From Tamarix chinensis (lineage: Eukaryota; Streptophyta; Magnoliopsida; Caryophyllales; Tamaricaceae): a stretch of DNA of 64,000 bases. The notes beneath the pieces are model-generated. The model worked only from the letters and a program-made list of their open reading frames with translations, had not been told where the DNA came from and ran no database searches. The DNA is taken from NCBI GenBank assembly GCA_030549775.1, contig CM060175.1:101910922-101974921 (forward strand), in the 5' to 3' direction. Position numbers and translations under genes: made by a program. Each line of letters begins with the position of its first letter. Position 1 is the first letter of the stretch. Of the stretch, positions 1-12,749 are shown piece by piece.

Positions 1-1179
1 GCATACGGGACATAATCAAGTATAAGGAAGCCTAATGTAGCCTCTAACAACTTTGAACCAAAACCTGTACTCCTTAATATGATACATCTAAACTAGTTCA
101 TTAGTAGCCCAATGAAGGACCGAAATCTACAAATCTCAATCTTCTTAGAGTATTGTGATACACTAAGGATGAACAGGGTGTTAGATGATGCAATCAAGCC
201 GAAGTTATTTCTATTTTTATTGAGAGACAACACAAGGGCTTAGATGCAATCACTTCATCTTAGATCAATCACCACTTGGGATCAGCTTTCACGGGCCTTC
301 CTAAACAAATATTTTCCTCCATCCAAGAGTATTCAATTAAGGAATCTCATTACATATTTCAATTAGAAGGATTGCAAATATTTATGCGAGGTATGGGAAC
401 TCTACAATGACATGTTGAGAATGTGCTTACACCATGGATTAGAATGATGACTATTGGTTCACACTTTTTACAACAATATCATTTACAATATAAGGATGAC
501 TAAAGATGAAGTAACACGAGGCACTATTATGAGCAAAAGCATACCAGAGGCAAAGCTACTGATAGAGTACATGACTCAAAACCACTATCAATGGTCAAGT
601 AAGTGCTCTTCTGCCAAGAAGAGTTGTAGGCATGACATTAATGCCCTTGATCACCTCTCATCTATAATTGATGCATTATTTTATAATTTTGATAAATTAA
701 ATGTGAATGCATTGGCATCTTCTTATACAATCTATGAAAATTGTGGGGTTGTTGGTCACCCATCATTTGATTGTTGAAGTGTTACTTCTCCCTCTCCTGA
801 TGCAAACCTTGTAGACCATGTGAACTATGTGAACAACTTCAATAAAAAAGGAGACCCATTTACCCCTATCTATAACATGGGGTGGATAAATCATTCGAAT
901 ATTTTGTATAAGACCCCATTTTTAACCCCAATCCTCAGTCAAATCTTAGACCTCTAGCTTTCCAAAACTCTAGACCACCATTTCCTAACCCTCTAAAATT
1001 CAATTTAGAGTCGTTACAAGAGAACTTTATGACTTCACATATTAAACAAAATGAGGATCTTAGGAACCAAAATATAATTATGAATGATGTAATCAAACTC
1101 TTTACCTCTAAAGTTGATTCCCTAGAAAATCAAACTATTCAGGTGGTCTAAGAAGTTAGTTATTCTTCTAGGCTATAAT
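1..1179 (+). pseudogene. Decayed gag of an Athila-type Ty3/gypsy retrotransposon
   Basis: Reading the plus strand gives a run of residues typical of plant Athila/Tat gag proteins. There is an NFEPKP-like stretch near 50, EYCDTLRMN near 150, SITTWDQLSRAFLNKYFPPS at about 265-325, then VWELYNDMLRMC and LHHGL near 390-440. A zinc-knuckle-like CGVVGHPSFDC lies near 745-777. The frame is broken by stops (for example at the usual Trp in the A-W-LQSL motif and in the ITYF-Q motif) and by shifts, so it is not functional. Gag would form the particle that packages element RNA. The window begins inside the element, so its 5' LTR is not visible. The reading continues into a protease segment at 8,830 beyond a nested LTR pair. 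Family assignment rests on motif recognition. Confidence 0.85.
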
Positions 1180-3422
1180 TGTAACGCCCCAAAATTTTAA
1201 AACCCAAAATTTGATAAATAACCCTAATGCAAGATAATTTAAATTTTATATTTATTTAATTTAATTATTTTGTGGATTTTTGAGTGTATACAAATGGATA
1301 TGAATATTTACTAAATTAAAATAAATATTTTATTATCTTATCATACTCATTTTATTCAAATAATTTTTCAAACCCGTATTTTAGTAAAATTACCATTTTT
1401 AAACCAATATATTAAATTATAATAAATTAAATTATTAAATGAATTTATCTATCAAAAATATTAAATGCCATTATTTTAAAATTTATTTTATTTTATTTTA
1501 TTTTCCCCCTTTTTCCTTTTTCCATTTCCTTTTCTCCTTTTTCTTCTTCTTTTTCTTTCCTCTTTTTTTTTTTCTTTTTCCCCTTCGGGCCGCCGACCTT
1601 CTTTTTTCTTGCGCTGGGCCGCTGGCCCTTTCTCCTCTTCTATTCTCGCCACCCCAGCCTGTCTGCCTTTCTTTTCTTTCCTTTCCTCCCTCGATTGCAC
1701 CAGCCCAGCCTCTTTTTTTTTTCTCTCCCCTCTCCCTGAGCGTAGGGCTAGCCCATTCCTTTTCTTTCTCTCCCACCCTGCCGGCCTGCCCCTTCTTTCT
1801 TTTATTCTTCTTCTTCTTCCCTCTTCCTTCCTTCTCCTTCGACCATTATACACCATGGTATCCTACAACCTCCCTACCACTTACTCCCTTACAACCTGCC
1901 ATTGTAGCTTGTCTCTCCCTCTCTCTCCCCCATCCTTTTCCTTTCATTTTTGGGCAAAATGCAACCCTACAGCCCTCCCCACATGCCCTCCTTTCCCCCT
2001 CCTTTTCTTCTCATCCCTACTACCGCTAGCTATGCGCCTGCCACCCCTGTACCCTCCATCTAAGTCAGCCAGATAGGCCTCCTGTCCCTCTTCTTTTCTT
2101 CTTCTCATTTTCTCCCCTGCTCGAGCCCTCCTTCTCGCTCTACTGATCTCCCATTTCTCCCTTCTTTCCCTCTTCTCCTCCTCCCCTGTTTTTGCTTTGT
2201 TGCCTCCAACCACTGCTGCTGCTGCCCAACCAACCACCACAACCACTCCCTAGCACCCGCTACTACCTCCCTGCATCACCAAGCCACCACAACACACCCT
2301 TGTAGCCACATTTATCCTCCTATCTTTTTCTTTCCCCCTTCTCAGCCTCCATCTCGCACCACCACCGTGCACCGCCTTTCTCCCACTTTTTCCACCTCCA
2401 CAATCACCACTCCACCCCCTAACACCTCCTCTACCATCCTACTTCCTCCCCTTGGCCGAAATTTCCCTCGCAACCCCTTCCTTCTCTTCTTCCTTTCCCC
2501 TTCATTCTTCTCCTTCGCCCAACCTTCGCCCCATTTATCTAGCCCTACAGCCACCGTCTCTATCGCCTTGAGCAACTGATCATCAACCCCAACCCCCACC
2601 TACTCCTCTACTCCATCCCTGCACCCAACCACCACCATAACTCCCCTCCACAAGCTCTCAACCAAGTCCCAAAACTCTCACCCAAACTAGCCCCCCTCCT
2701 TTCTCCTATTCCCCCTTTCAACTCATGTGGCTTCATTTTATGCATGATGCTTATGCAGCGTGAGTCTTTTGCTTATGATTAGCAAGTTTTGGTTAATTTT
2801 CAGGCATAAAAATAGTTAGTATAAGTATGTATTAATTAAGCTTTTAATAAAATTTATTGTTTTGGATTTTCTACTTCTATTATGCTAATTTTTATATTAT
2901 TTTTAGGTATTAATTTTTACTAATCAAAGCTCAAACCTTTAACGGGGGTACCGATAAGATTTAATTATTACTAGAAATAAGGTAAATATTATACCCTACT
3001 AAAATGTGTGGATATACGTATGCAATCACATTAGGGTTTTTAATATGATTTATATGCATGATCTATATTGTTAAGTATAATGTGTTTAGTGGCATATGTT
3101 GATTGATGAAAAAGAAAAGCATGTTGATTTATGTGTTATGTGTAGAAATAATGCTTAAGGAAAGAGTCTTATTGTTATTGATAATGTTAAATACATATAT
3201 ATGATATGATATGCCAATGTGGCCATTTGTTGCATAGATAATGTTAATATGAGCCCTAGGGGTACCTTGGTAATTTTTCTTATGCAAAAGGTGTGGCCTA
3301 AATAAGTGTGTGTGGTAGGTGCTAATGAGTATTAATGATAAATAATAATAGTTGGTGGTGTTGGATGATGTATATGGACCATGTATATTAATATTTTATG
3401 TGGTGATGATATTTTAGTAAAA

Positions 3423-4130
3423 TTAGTATAATAAGGAAAAATGGTAATTTATAAGAGTAGAGGGGGTAAAATGGATAAGTAAGGAGGGAATTTTAGTAAT
3501 TTTACATGAAAAGGGGGGATAATTTGGTAAATTGTGAGAAAAGGGGGTAAAATGGTGATTTAATAAGGAAGAATGGTATTTTGGTAATTTGGCATAAAGG
3601 AAGGGTATTTTGGAAATTTGACATAAAGGGAGGGTATTTTGGTAATTTAACATAAAGGAAGGGTATTTTAGTAATTTGGTATAAAGGAAGGATATTTTGG
3701 TATTTTGGCATAAAGGAAGGGTATTTTGGCATAAAGGAAGGGTATTTTGGTGATTTGGCATAAAGGAATGGCAATTTGGTAATTCTAATCAATAAGAAGG
3801 GTAATTTGATAATTTTAATAAGTAAGAAGGGCAATTTGGTACTTTAACCAACCAAAAGGGCAATTTGGTAATTTTAATAAGTAAGAGGAGCAATTTGGTA
3901 ATTTGATAAGTAAAAGGGTAGTTCGGTAATTTAACCAACTAGAAAGGTAAAATTAGTAACTTAATAGGTATAAGGGATAAAGTTGGTGATTTAACAACTA
4001 CGAAGGATAATTTGGTAATCTAACAAATGCAAGGGGTATTTTTGGTAATTATACAAACATGAAGTGTAATATGGTAATTCGGCAAATAAAAAGGGGTGAC
4101 TTAGTAATTTTACAAACAAATGGTATCTCA
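3423..4130 (+). repeat. Minisatellite, 29-33 bp unit, in LTR
   Basis: About twenty degenerate units of the form GGTATTTTGGTAATTT followed by an A/G-rich spacer such as AACATAAAGGAAG. The best-preserved units (3,600-3,760) are 29 bp apart. The same sequence type occupies the same place in the LTR at 28,573-33,720. Confidence 0.85.
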
Positions 4131-4554
4131 GTGATTTGTAGGGATGATGGAGGTAAATTGATTACTTGCATATAACATATCGATGGATTAAATGAGTCTC
4201 CTTAATAAGACATAATTAATATTGAATAATAAGATAAGGGTATTTGATGAGTCAATGGGTATCACAAGAACATATCTAACATGGTTGAATGGATACTTAA
4301 GGGTATGATATGGTATTTATATCATAATCATGCAAGATGTGCCTGGTTGGTAAGTATGCATGGAAATGTGTGTTAGATATGTTCGAAGTACGTGTTAGGG
4401 TTTTATGTATGCCATGATCCTTGATATAAAATGCTTGATTCTATGGCCTATATATCTTTGTGTCTCTAGATTCGTGACATTTTCCCTTCCCTCGAATTAA
4501 TTAAATGGACCTATTGAATAAGACATGAATAAAGTACTAACTATGTAAAGTGAA

Positions 4555-4890
4555 ATATTATTGAGTCGGGTCCAGACCGGTCCACCGGCGAATAATAGTG
4601 GCTAGGTGCATTCTACCCTGAAGTGTTTTCCGATCCACTGTCTATAATAGTGGGGAATCCCAAGCTCAATAAACCAAACGTTGGATATTAATAAATTATG
4701 GGAAGACATAATCACTTACAATGGAACAATATGTGATTCGGGGCCAGACCGGTCCACCAGCAAATAATAGTGGCTAGGTGCAAGGTGCCCTAGAGACTGA
4801 TCCATTGGCGAATAATAGTAGTCGGGTGCGTTCTGCTCTAAACTGTATTTCAATCCACCGGCTATAATAGTGGGGTTCCCGCACTCACAT
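4555..4890 (+). repeat. Short inverted-repeat units CCACCGG...ATAATAGTGG
   Basis: Several copies of a short motif with complementary CCAC/GTGG ends around an AATAATA core, separated by spacers with GTGC and CCCTG. Related series occur at 7,770-8,185 and 32,640-33,030, and inverted near 14,460. Confidence 0.7.
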
Positions 4891-5550
4891 GGATATAATT
4901 CAAGAGATGATGTTAAATAATTTTTAACTAATGGCTTATGACCAAAGGTATTGATTTCACATTTATGATCCATTGTTATGAAATAAGTTTGGCTTTGATG
5001 CTTGTCGCTGCTTGGGTATATGATGGAATTGCTAAGTACATGGATTTTGTGTTATGCACTTCTTATTGTATGTGGTGTTGCCTTGTGTGTTAGCTCGGGT
5101 GTCGATCATGATTTTCCTAAGCGCGCGTATATTATCGTCCTATGTTGTTATGTATTATGTGTTGCATGCAGGCTTTGCCTTTCAGTTTGGTATAAAGGGT
5201 TACTCAGTAACATAGTATTGAAGGGTTCCATTTGTAAGTCCCTCCCTATTCAATGGGTCGTGTCCCTTATAGGACTATTGTAGGTACTATTCAAGCTAAT
5301 ATCAGGTAAGAGCGTAAGTATTGTTCGGGAATGATTTTAGGGTTTCTCTTTCACCTTTTTATTTCCTTGTTTAAAATAATCCTTATTATTGTAACCACTA
5401 TTAGTGGGTTTTATTCTTGTAAAGAGTTTAATGCGCTACTCCGATTTAAATAAAAGTCTGAATTTGTGTAAATCGTGTTACATTCTTTTTTAGCCTTAGC
5501 ACTTGGTACAGGAACGGTAGGAGAAAACCGATCTGGTACTAAGTGTGGCG

Positions 5551-8500
5551 GTAACATTAATACCCTAATTTGATTCTAATCTCCATAAAATCTTATTTTA
5601 GCCTTAACCAAAGTTCTTAATCCTAAAATCTTAACCTAATCCAAATCTGTAACTCGGATAAATTATATTTCGTAACTCAATCTTAATTTTACTAAATTTT
5701 ATCACTAATCTTACTTGTTTTAGCTAATCAAATTTATTTAAAACTAACCCTAATCCTTTTTCCTTTCTAATTTCTCCTACCTTTTTACGCTGGAATGCTT
5801 GATTTAGGTATTTTTTACCCACTTACAACAACCATCATCTCCCACCTTATCTCTGTTGAATTTTGATCCTCACCTCATGCCTTTACCATGCTGCCATCAC
5901 CATCTTGAACCGACCTCTGCCATTTCTCCCTCGTGCAACACCCCGCCATTTGAATTTTTCACGTAACACATACACAAAACCATCTCCATCCCCTGTAACC
6001 ATCATCGTCATCCTCATGCTGCTACCCTACCATTTTCACCCAACACTCTACCCCCTCATACCCCTATGCTGCTGCTACCATCACACTTAACTACCTCCCC
6101 CTGCACCCTCCCCATCACATGCCTCATACATATACATACATACATATATATATATACACTACTCCACTCTCCTTCTCTCTCATTTGTTTGTTGCCATTTA
6201 TTACCCAAACTCTATTAAAAACCATTGCTCAAGATCCCTCTCTTTTCCTTCTTCTTCTTCTTCCTTCTTTTTCTTCTTCCTCTTTCCCTGCTCTGTTTTT
6301 CTACCACACACCCTCCATCACCACCATTGCCACCACAGCCACCACGCACCATCTAAAGCCCAGTAGACCAAATACCAAGACTATCCCATCGCTCCCCTAC
6401 GTTGTTGCCTACCATTATCGTCGACCACCGTTGTTTTTCCCTCTTCTTTCCCCACGTTTGTCTCATTTTTATGAGATGCATGGCCTACACACGACCTCAC
6501 GCACAACCGGACAATATTAATTTTCCTTATTGCATGCCCGTGGACTTTCGTATGACCTGATCTACGATCCCAACTCACGGCCTGGGCATGCACTGCCTGC
6601 TGCACGCCTATGCACCCTCCCCATTTCAGCCATGCACCCTCTTTTTTACCCCCAAAGATTATCCAAACACCACCAAATGTTCACCATAACTCCACCATAC
6701 ATTCCACCACACTTCCACACAAATCAAGCTTCCCTTTTACTCCAGTTATTTCCATTTTTACCCTCCTTCACCTTAACTTTTTCCTCGGTTATAATATTTG
6801 AGCCTAATCATGTATTATATTATATTTTATAGGTGATATTCCGGTGATCTCAGAGGATAAAGTATAGGATTTACGTACTTAGAGCCCAATGTCCTTGTTG
6901 GTAAGGATACAAATTGATGTTTTAGGGTTTTTGTGTTAGATGCTTGTATGGATATGTGTATTATCATGATATTATTGTTATTTGATGGAATGTATGTGGT
7001 TAATGATATGTTGTGATAATGTAGATTTATGTGATATAAATGAAGTGAGAATGGGAAAGATGTGTTAATATAATCTTAATAAGCTAACTCATACTTGTAG
7101 AAAAATATAACTTATGAAATAGTAATATGGGTTAATATATAGATCTTGATATTTTAAATGTGTTAGGTACATTAATTATGACAATGGTATATGGGAAAGT
7201 ATTTAGAGTAATTATCGAATGTTGTGGGTTCCTCAAAATGAGATAATGGCTTAATTAGGGCATAAAAACCTTAAGATGGTAATATTATTATTCCATGTGT
7301 AAAACCTTTGAGTTAAACCACAAATTTAGGATATGTTGTCAATGTTGGAAATTAAGGATGTGTATTTAATTTGGGTAATCATTCGAGCCTTATGGGAAGA
7401 GTTATGACTAATCTTAAAATTAGGGTTTTGGGAACTATGTAAATAAGAATGTTTCGGTTAGGAATATTATTTTATGTGTGATACATGAGCATCAGACCAT
7501 GAATTTCGGGTATGTTAACAATGATAATATTTGAGAATGATATACCATAGTTGGTTGTTGAATGATCAATATAAGAGAAGTTATGCTAGGAGTGTAATAT
7601 TAGGGTTTGAGGAAATTAAGGATCTTGTTTTTGGAAATTGACCTTATGAATTGTGTTATGTGCTTACTTGCCTTAATGTGTTTTGGTACCCATAAATCGA
7701 TCATGAAAAAGATATCGACCATTTAAAGTAAAAGATCACGTGAGTAGGACCAAGGTGATGTTTTTATATATCCGTTCCACTAGAGAAAATAATGGCTTGG
7801 GAGCGTTTTGCCTCGAGAAGATGATGTTTTCATATATCCGTTCCACCAGAGGATAATTGTGGCTCGTGAGCGTTTTACCCCGAGAAGGTATTTCGGTCAA
7901 TTCCATTAGATTAAGAATAGTGAGGCCCCTACTCATCGTGAATGAAAATATAAACTGTGTAACACATGGATAAGATACTAATGACTTAAAGTAGAAGAAT
8001 ATGTGGGTCAGGACTAATATGATGTTTTTATATCGATTCCATCAGATGATAATAGTGGCTCGAGAGCGCTTTTCCTGAGAAGGTGATATTTTTAGATCTA
8101 TTCCACCAGATGATAATAGTGGCTGAGGTGTGTTGTCCCTGAGAAGATGTTTCATACCGTTCTATCGGTTTAAGAATAGTGGGGTTCCTAAACTCAATGT
8201 ATATAAAAGAATGAAAATGGTTATATCTAATAAAGAGGCCTGGATTAATATTTATATCATGAGACTTTTCATTAGTTTGAATATGTACTCATCATCATGT
8301 TGTGAATGCTTGTGTTATTTGTATCCCTGATTCGATAGTATTGTTTCCTTATTCAACACGTAGCATACTAACCACCCCTTTCATGGGTATTGCTCATTAC
8401 TACGAACAAGAGACCCGAATTATTTTATGCAGGATTCTGAAGATCTGCTAGATGACTATGCTACTTTTGATGCATTATTTAGGAACGAGTGACTTGTTAT

Positions 8501-8829
8501 ATGTACTGGTTGTTTGGGTGAAGAATTATGTTATCTAGTTAATGTATTTACTCGGATACATTTTTGGACTCTTTTATCCATGGTATCCCTTACTTTGTAT
8601 TTTTTTTATTGTAATTCAAAGTTAACCCCCAAACTTGTATTGTATTTATAAATTTTTCTCCAATTTCTAATTTCCTTGTCATATTATAAATGATTTTAGC
8701 TTTATGATTGATATAAGGATGGTTGGGCAAACCAGACTTATGTTAATTATGGCGGTAACACCCAATATTTTGCTTATATTCTTCTGTTGTAAAACAAAAA
8801 TTTTTAGTTCTAAAATTCGGTGTGTTACA
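5551..8829 (+). mobile_element. Non-coding LTR, second member of the fused pair
   Basis: Its first bases (TAACATTAATACCC) follow the stem-loop of the preceding LTR without that LTR's terminus. It has the usual AT-rich leader, a C/T-rich tract (about 5,750-6,780), repeats of the form TTCCACCAGA.GATAATAGTGGCTCG (7,770-7,920 and 8,030-8,185), the stem-loop (8,711-8,744) and the terminus TTCGGTGTGTTACA. The Athila reading resumes at 8,830. The bases flanking the whole 1,180-8,829 insert (ATAAT left, TAGGC right) do not match, which fits rearrangement after insertion. Confidence 0.65.
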
Positions 8830-9890
8830 TAGGCCCTCTAGAATGCTTCCAAGGTAACCAGAGATAAATTCTAAGGGTTCTAGAAATGCCATAGCACTTA
8901 GAAGTGGGAAAGTATTAGACGGTCATGTAGTAAGTGAGAAAGTTGAGGAAGTAAAGAAGGACGACAATGAACCTAAAAAAACTAAGAAAGATATCACCCT
9001 TGGGAAAGAGCATGTAGTTGAGAAATATGTCCCCCCACTATTGCACACGCATCATTTCCCCTACGCTAAAAGGTTATTGAAGGCTAAACTAGAGAAATAA
9101 TTTGTAAATTTACTTAAAGAGATTTTAACCAACAAACGTAAGTTAGAAAAGTATGAAATTGTGGCCTAAATGGAAGGATGCAGTGCCCTTATGCAAAAAA
9201 AAAAATTTCCACCTGAACTTAAGAATCTAGGTTCATTCTCTATATCTTATTCTATTGAAAATGTGGTCATTAATCGTGCCTTATGTGACTTAGGTGCAAG
9301 TCTAAGCTTAATTCCTTTGCCTATTTGAAAGTAACTTGAAATGGGAAAATCGAAGACCACCGCTATATCTCTTTAGTTGGTGGACTAATTGATAAAGTAT
9401 CTAGTAGGTGTTTTTGAGGATTTCTCCATAAATATCGGTATATTATTTATTCTTATTGATTTTATCATCTTAGAGATGAAGGAAGACTCTCAAATCCTCA
9501 TCGTTTAAGGAAATTCCTAGAAACTGCATGTGTCATTATTGATGTGAAAAGGGGAAGGTTATCCTTGAATGTTGGAGAGGAGAAAATGGAATTCAATTTG
9601 TCTTAAATTGTGAAATCTCCTAACTTTGAAGATGAATACTATAACATTGGTATACTTAAGAAGGTTGTAACAGAATAATTACCTAGGCGATTTACCAAAG
9701 ATACACTTGAGAAATGCCTAGTGCATGGAGATCCTAATGGATTTAGTGAAGATGATGTCTTGGAGATGACAAAAGCACTAGAGGCAACCCCTTTATTGTC
9801 TCACACAAAATATACATTGGAATTTTTGAACATATATTAAAATTCTATCTAGAAATAAGAAGACACTTGTTTCCTACTCCCTGGAAATGA
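8830..9890 (+). pseudogene. Decayed gag-protease of the Athila-type element (continuation)
   Basis: The plus strand reads NAIALRSGKVLDGHV near 8,885, a Lys-rich linker, YAKRLLKAKLEK near 9,063, then ILTNKRKLEKYEIVA. The retropepsin-like core NRALCDLGASLSLIPLPI lies at about 9,270-9,330, and a second conserved block (FEDFSINIG, LIDFIILEMKED) follows. The catalytic-type Asp sits in the D-L-G-A-S motif. Many in-frame stops are present. This segment is contiguous in meaning with 1-1,179, showing that 1,180-8,829 was inserted into one element. Reverse transcriptase and integrase do not follow: an inverted LTR begins at 9,904. Confidence 0.85.
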
Positions 9891-9903
9891 TGCTAAAGAA
9901 ACT

Positions 9904-11323
9904 TGATGACTTCTAACTACAAGTGCACGGTATTAAAGTAGCATACAAGGTTGGTTCCACAAGAATTAGGAAGTGAGAAAAAGGACGGTGAAAAGATCTC
10001 TTATGTCTAGAATAACAATAAGGGGTGTATGATTTCTAACTATAAATAAAAATAAAATATGCAAACAAAACCCAACAATAATATAAGACCAAGTGAAATC
10101 CAGTTAGAGGGAAGGCTAAGGTTCTGGTCAATCCCTCTAACTCTAATGCGATTGAATATTAACCCTAAATCCTAAGCCATTACACCCTATTATCTATTGA
10201 GACTCATTTATCTCTCATATAAATGCAAAAATAGACAGTGCATTATTATGTATCATTATTCCCTTTTTTAGCTTTAGAGGCCAAACTAATGCCTCTCAAC
10301 TTTGTAGTTTGATCTCTAGACATGATAATGGAGCCCACTCCATCTCATCTCTTGAATCTTGCTAGGTTTCTCTAAATAATATTAGAAAAGTGAATAATTT
10401 CTCTATTATATTGATTAAATCATTAGCACAACACAAATGACAGAGAATTAGATTGGGTATGGTTCAAATTCTCAACACATCCATATTAGGGATTTCCCTT
10501 CACCTCAACACAAATCAATTAGCCAATTATAGCTTTCATTAAAGTTAACTTCTTAAACATAAAAAATTACATCAATTTGAAAATAAATAAAATCCAAAGA
10601 CAAAATAAAATACCCTCTTTATTCAAGCTGAGAAAATCACTGTTTAATTTGTCTGACCAGGAATAAGAAATTAAGACCAAGAGATGGGATATTGTGGATG
10701 AATTATAGGTAGAATTGGATTGGGTGATGCCAAACAAAGAACTCTATATCTCCTTTTTGTTCTCCCAGAATCGTCATCTTTTAGTCTCATCCGTTCTTTT
10801 CTCCAATTAAGTAAAAATAACTTTTTAAGTGTGTAACCGCTCATTGACATAGATCGTGTCAATCGACATGAGCACCCTAAGTCAATAGGCGTTGAAAGAT
10901 TTTTGACCGTGTATCAACACGACCCCTCGTGTCAGATGACATGGTCCATGTTAACTACTTTAGCTTTGGCCGTGATTCATATTTTGGCTATAACTTCATC
11001 ATTTCACTTCAGATTGAGATAATTTTTGATGTGTTAGAAATCTGAAAAAAAATACATAAAACTTTAATATATAACACTTTTCCTAATTCATATATTATAA
11101 TGATTGGATTTGCATGTATTTCCATCTTTTCATACATTGAGCACTCATGTTTGCTTGTGTTTTTGTTCCAACTATTGCATTTTATCTCCTTTTGATCACA
11201 TTTTCCCAAATACCTATAAAATATGATCAAGAGAAGTGGACTAAAGTATGAAAAAATAATCACATAATCACACTATATATTCATGTTAAAATTTCATATA
11301 ATTGACATAATCCATACCTATCA
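9904..11323 (-). mobile_element. LTR of an Athila/Tat-type element, minus orientation
   Basis: It begins TGATGACTTCTAACTACAAG and proceeds CACGGTATTAAAGTAG, closely matching the start of the LTR at 37,383-38,716. Both carry the same inner layout: an AT-rich part, then a GTGTCAATCGACATG / CCGTGT segment near 10,840-10,960, then CCTATAAAATAT near 11,212. The right end (CTATCA at about 11,323) is less certain and I saw no clear target duplication. Confidence 0.6.
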
Positions 11324-12749
11324 CGAAGCACGGATTTGAAGTAAGGACTAACATGAATTTGAAGTAAGGACTATCCATGGAAGGCATTAAAGGAATAGGA
11401 TCCAATCCCACATGCATAGGGGAAAAAAAGAAAGGTTAAAGATTCAATAATAGGATGAAAATATCAAATTTGTTTGCTAAGGCATAGTTGTGCATAGTCC
11501 AGTGCACTAACCCAGCACAGTCATGCACCAAAGGGAAAGAAAAGTATGGACTGGTCAAGGAGACAGAAGCTACATGGTCTATCCGTGCAAGAATCCACAT
11601 GGTTTTTCAACGTCATTTACAAACCAACAAGAGTAGAATAGCTGCACGGTCACGTTATGCAAGCCAGACACGACTTTGCAAAAGATGATTACACATTTTT
11701 TTAAACATAACTTGACTCTTTCTTCGTGGGAATCACTCATTTATTGCATGATAGAATGTTAGACTTTCTCTTTTCTCCCTTAACATAGAGACACAAACTC
11801 CATCTTTGTGTATTAGATTCTTGATTCTAATATTCATTTTAGTTTTACTTTTAGATCTTTTACGCACTCTTGATATCGGATTCTAACATTTAACTATGGT
11901 TTCATCTTTCTATCCTTCTCTTACTATTTAATATGTCTAATATTATTTATGTTCATGTATTTTTTTCCATTTTACAACAATTATGAGTGAGTATATATCT
12001 TTTTAGGGTTGAATTAGGTCTATCTTGGTGTCATGATGATGGATCGATACATGTGTTGTATTTATAATTCGTATACGACATGTGATGTCTCTTATGTTAG
12101 AAATCACTTACGAGTCAGGTTTGACATATTTTAACTCCCTTAGATGTTGACTATAACTATAAGTTTGAAATCAATATCAGAACTTAACATATGAATAGAA
12201 AAAATAAGTGATTATAAAAGTAGATATTTGTTTCTTAGTGATTATTAAATTGGTGCCACTTAATGGGTTCAACATAATTTATTAGTCACAAAAGTAGTTA
12301 ATGAATAATGTTGAATACATTCTTAGGCCTTAGAGGAGGAGGCTATCAAATCACACTAGATCATTTGTTGTCATTTGTTTGAACTATAAAGTACAATGCT
12401 GTATTAATTCATTGATTGAATACCAAGGTTGAGACCGAAGTTCAATCATATGTTTTATTGGCTTATTTTAGAATTTATATTTCATAGATCGTTGTATTTA
12501 TTTTCATAAGTCATATCCATATTTTCACTAATATTTAATCTAGACAGTTGAAATAATGAAACTCAATACTCAACAATGAAGTCCTTATGGGATATAACCT
12601 TGTTGTGCTATAATGAGTATGTGCACTTGTGAATTTATCCCTTCAACACCATCAGGTTATCTCACCCTCATTTCAAGATCACCAGCCATTATAGACTCAA
12701 TACCCATCTCCTAGGGATCTTGACATAACTGATATGGGTAAACCAAAGA
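11324..12749. other. Non-coding stretch, possibly a degraded plus-strand Athila-type LTR or UTR
   Basis: No coding motif was recognised. A near-perfect doubling of GATTTGAAGTAAGGACTA is seen at 11,332-11,372. The segment 11,540-11,690 has CCGTGCAAGAATCCACATGG and GCACGGTCACG, the kind of text seen inside Athila-type LTRs, and is followed by T/C-rich sequence. The assignment is weak. Confidence 0.3.

Larger units (their letters stand above)
1180..5550 (+). mobile_element. Long non-coding LTR (solo, 3' end lost), nested in Athila gag
   Basis: It begins TGTAACGCCCCAAAATTTT, the start shared with several other LTRs in this window. It contains in order an AT-rich leader, a pyrimidine-rich tract (about 1,495-2,740), a minisatellite (3,423-4,130), CCACCGG...ATAATAGTGG repeats (4,555-4,890) and the conserved stem-loop (5,500-5,545). 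The related copy at 28,573-33,720 continues for about 100 bp after the stem-loop and ends GTGTTACA. Here that end is missing and another LTR follows directly. No gag or pol motif is present. Open frames in the pyrimidine tract are low-complexity Ser/Pro/Leu/Phe strings and are not taken as genes. Confidence 0.75.

Noticed and set aside
1439..2246. Long open frames on both strands in C/T-rich sequence
   Set aside because: Low-complexity Ser/Pro/Leu/Phe or Arg/Lys/Glu strings caused by the pyrimidine tract of an LTR. No domain, and the same happens in every related LTR (16,747-17,397; 28,890-30,024).
5002..5283. 93-codon hydrophobic frame resembling a small membrane protein
   Set aside because: Lies in the 3' part of an LTR. 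The homologous part of the 28,573-33,720 LTR does not keep the frame.
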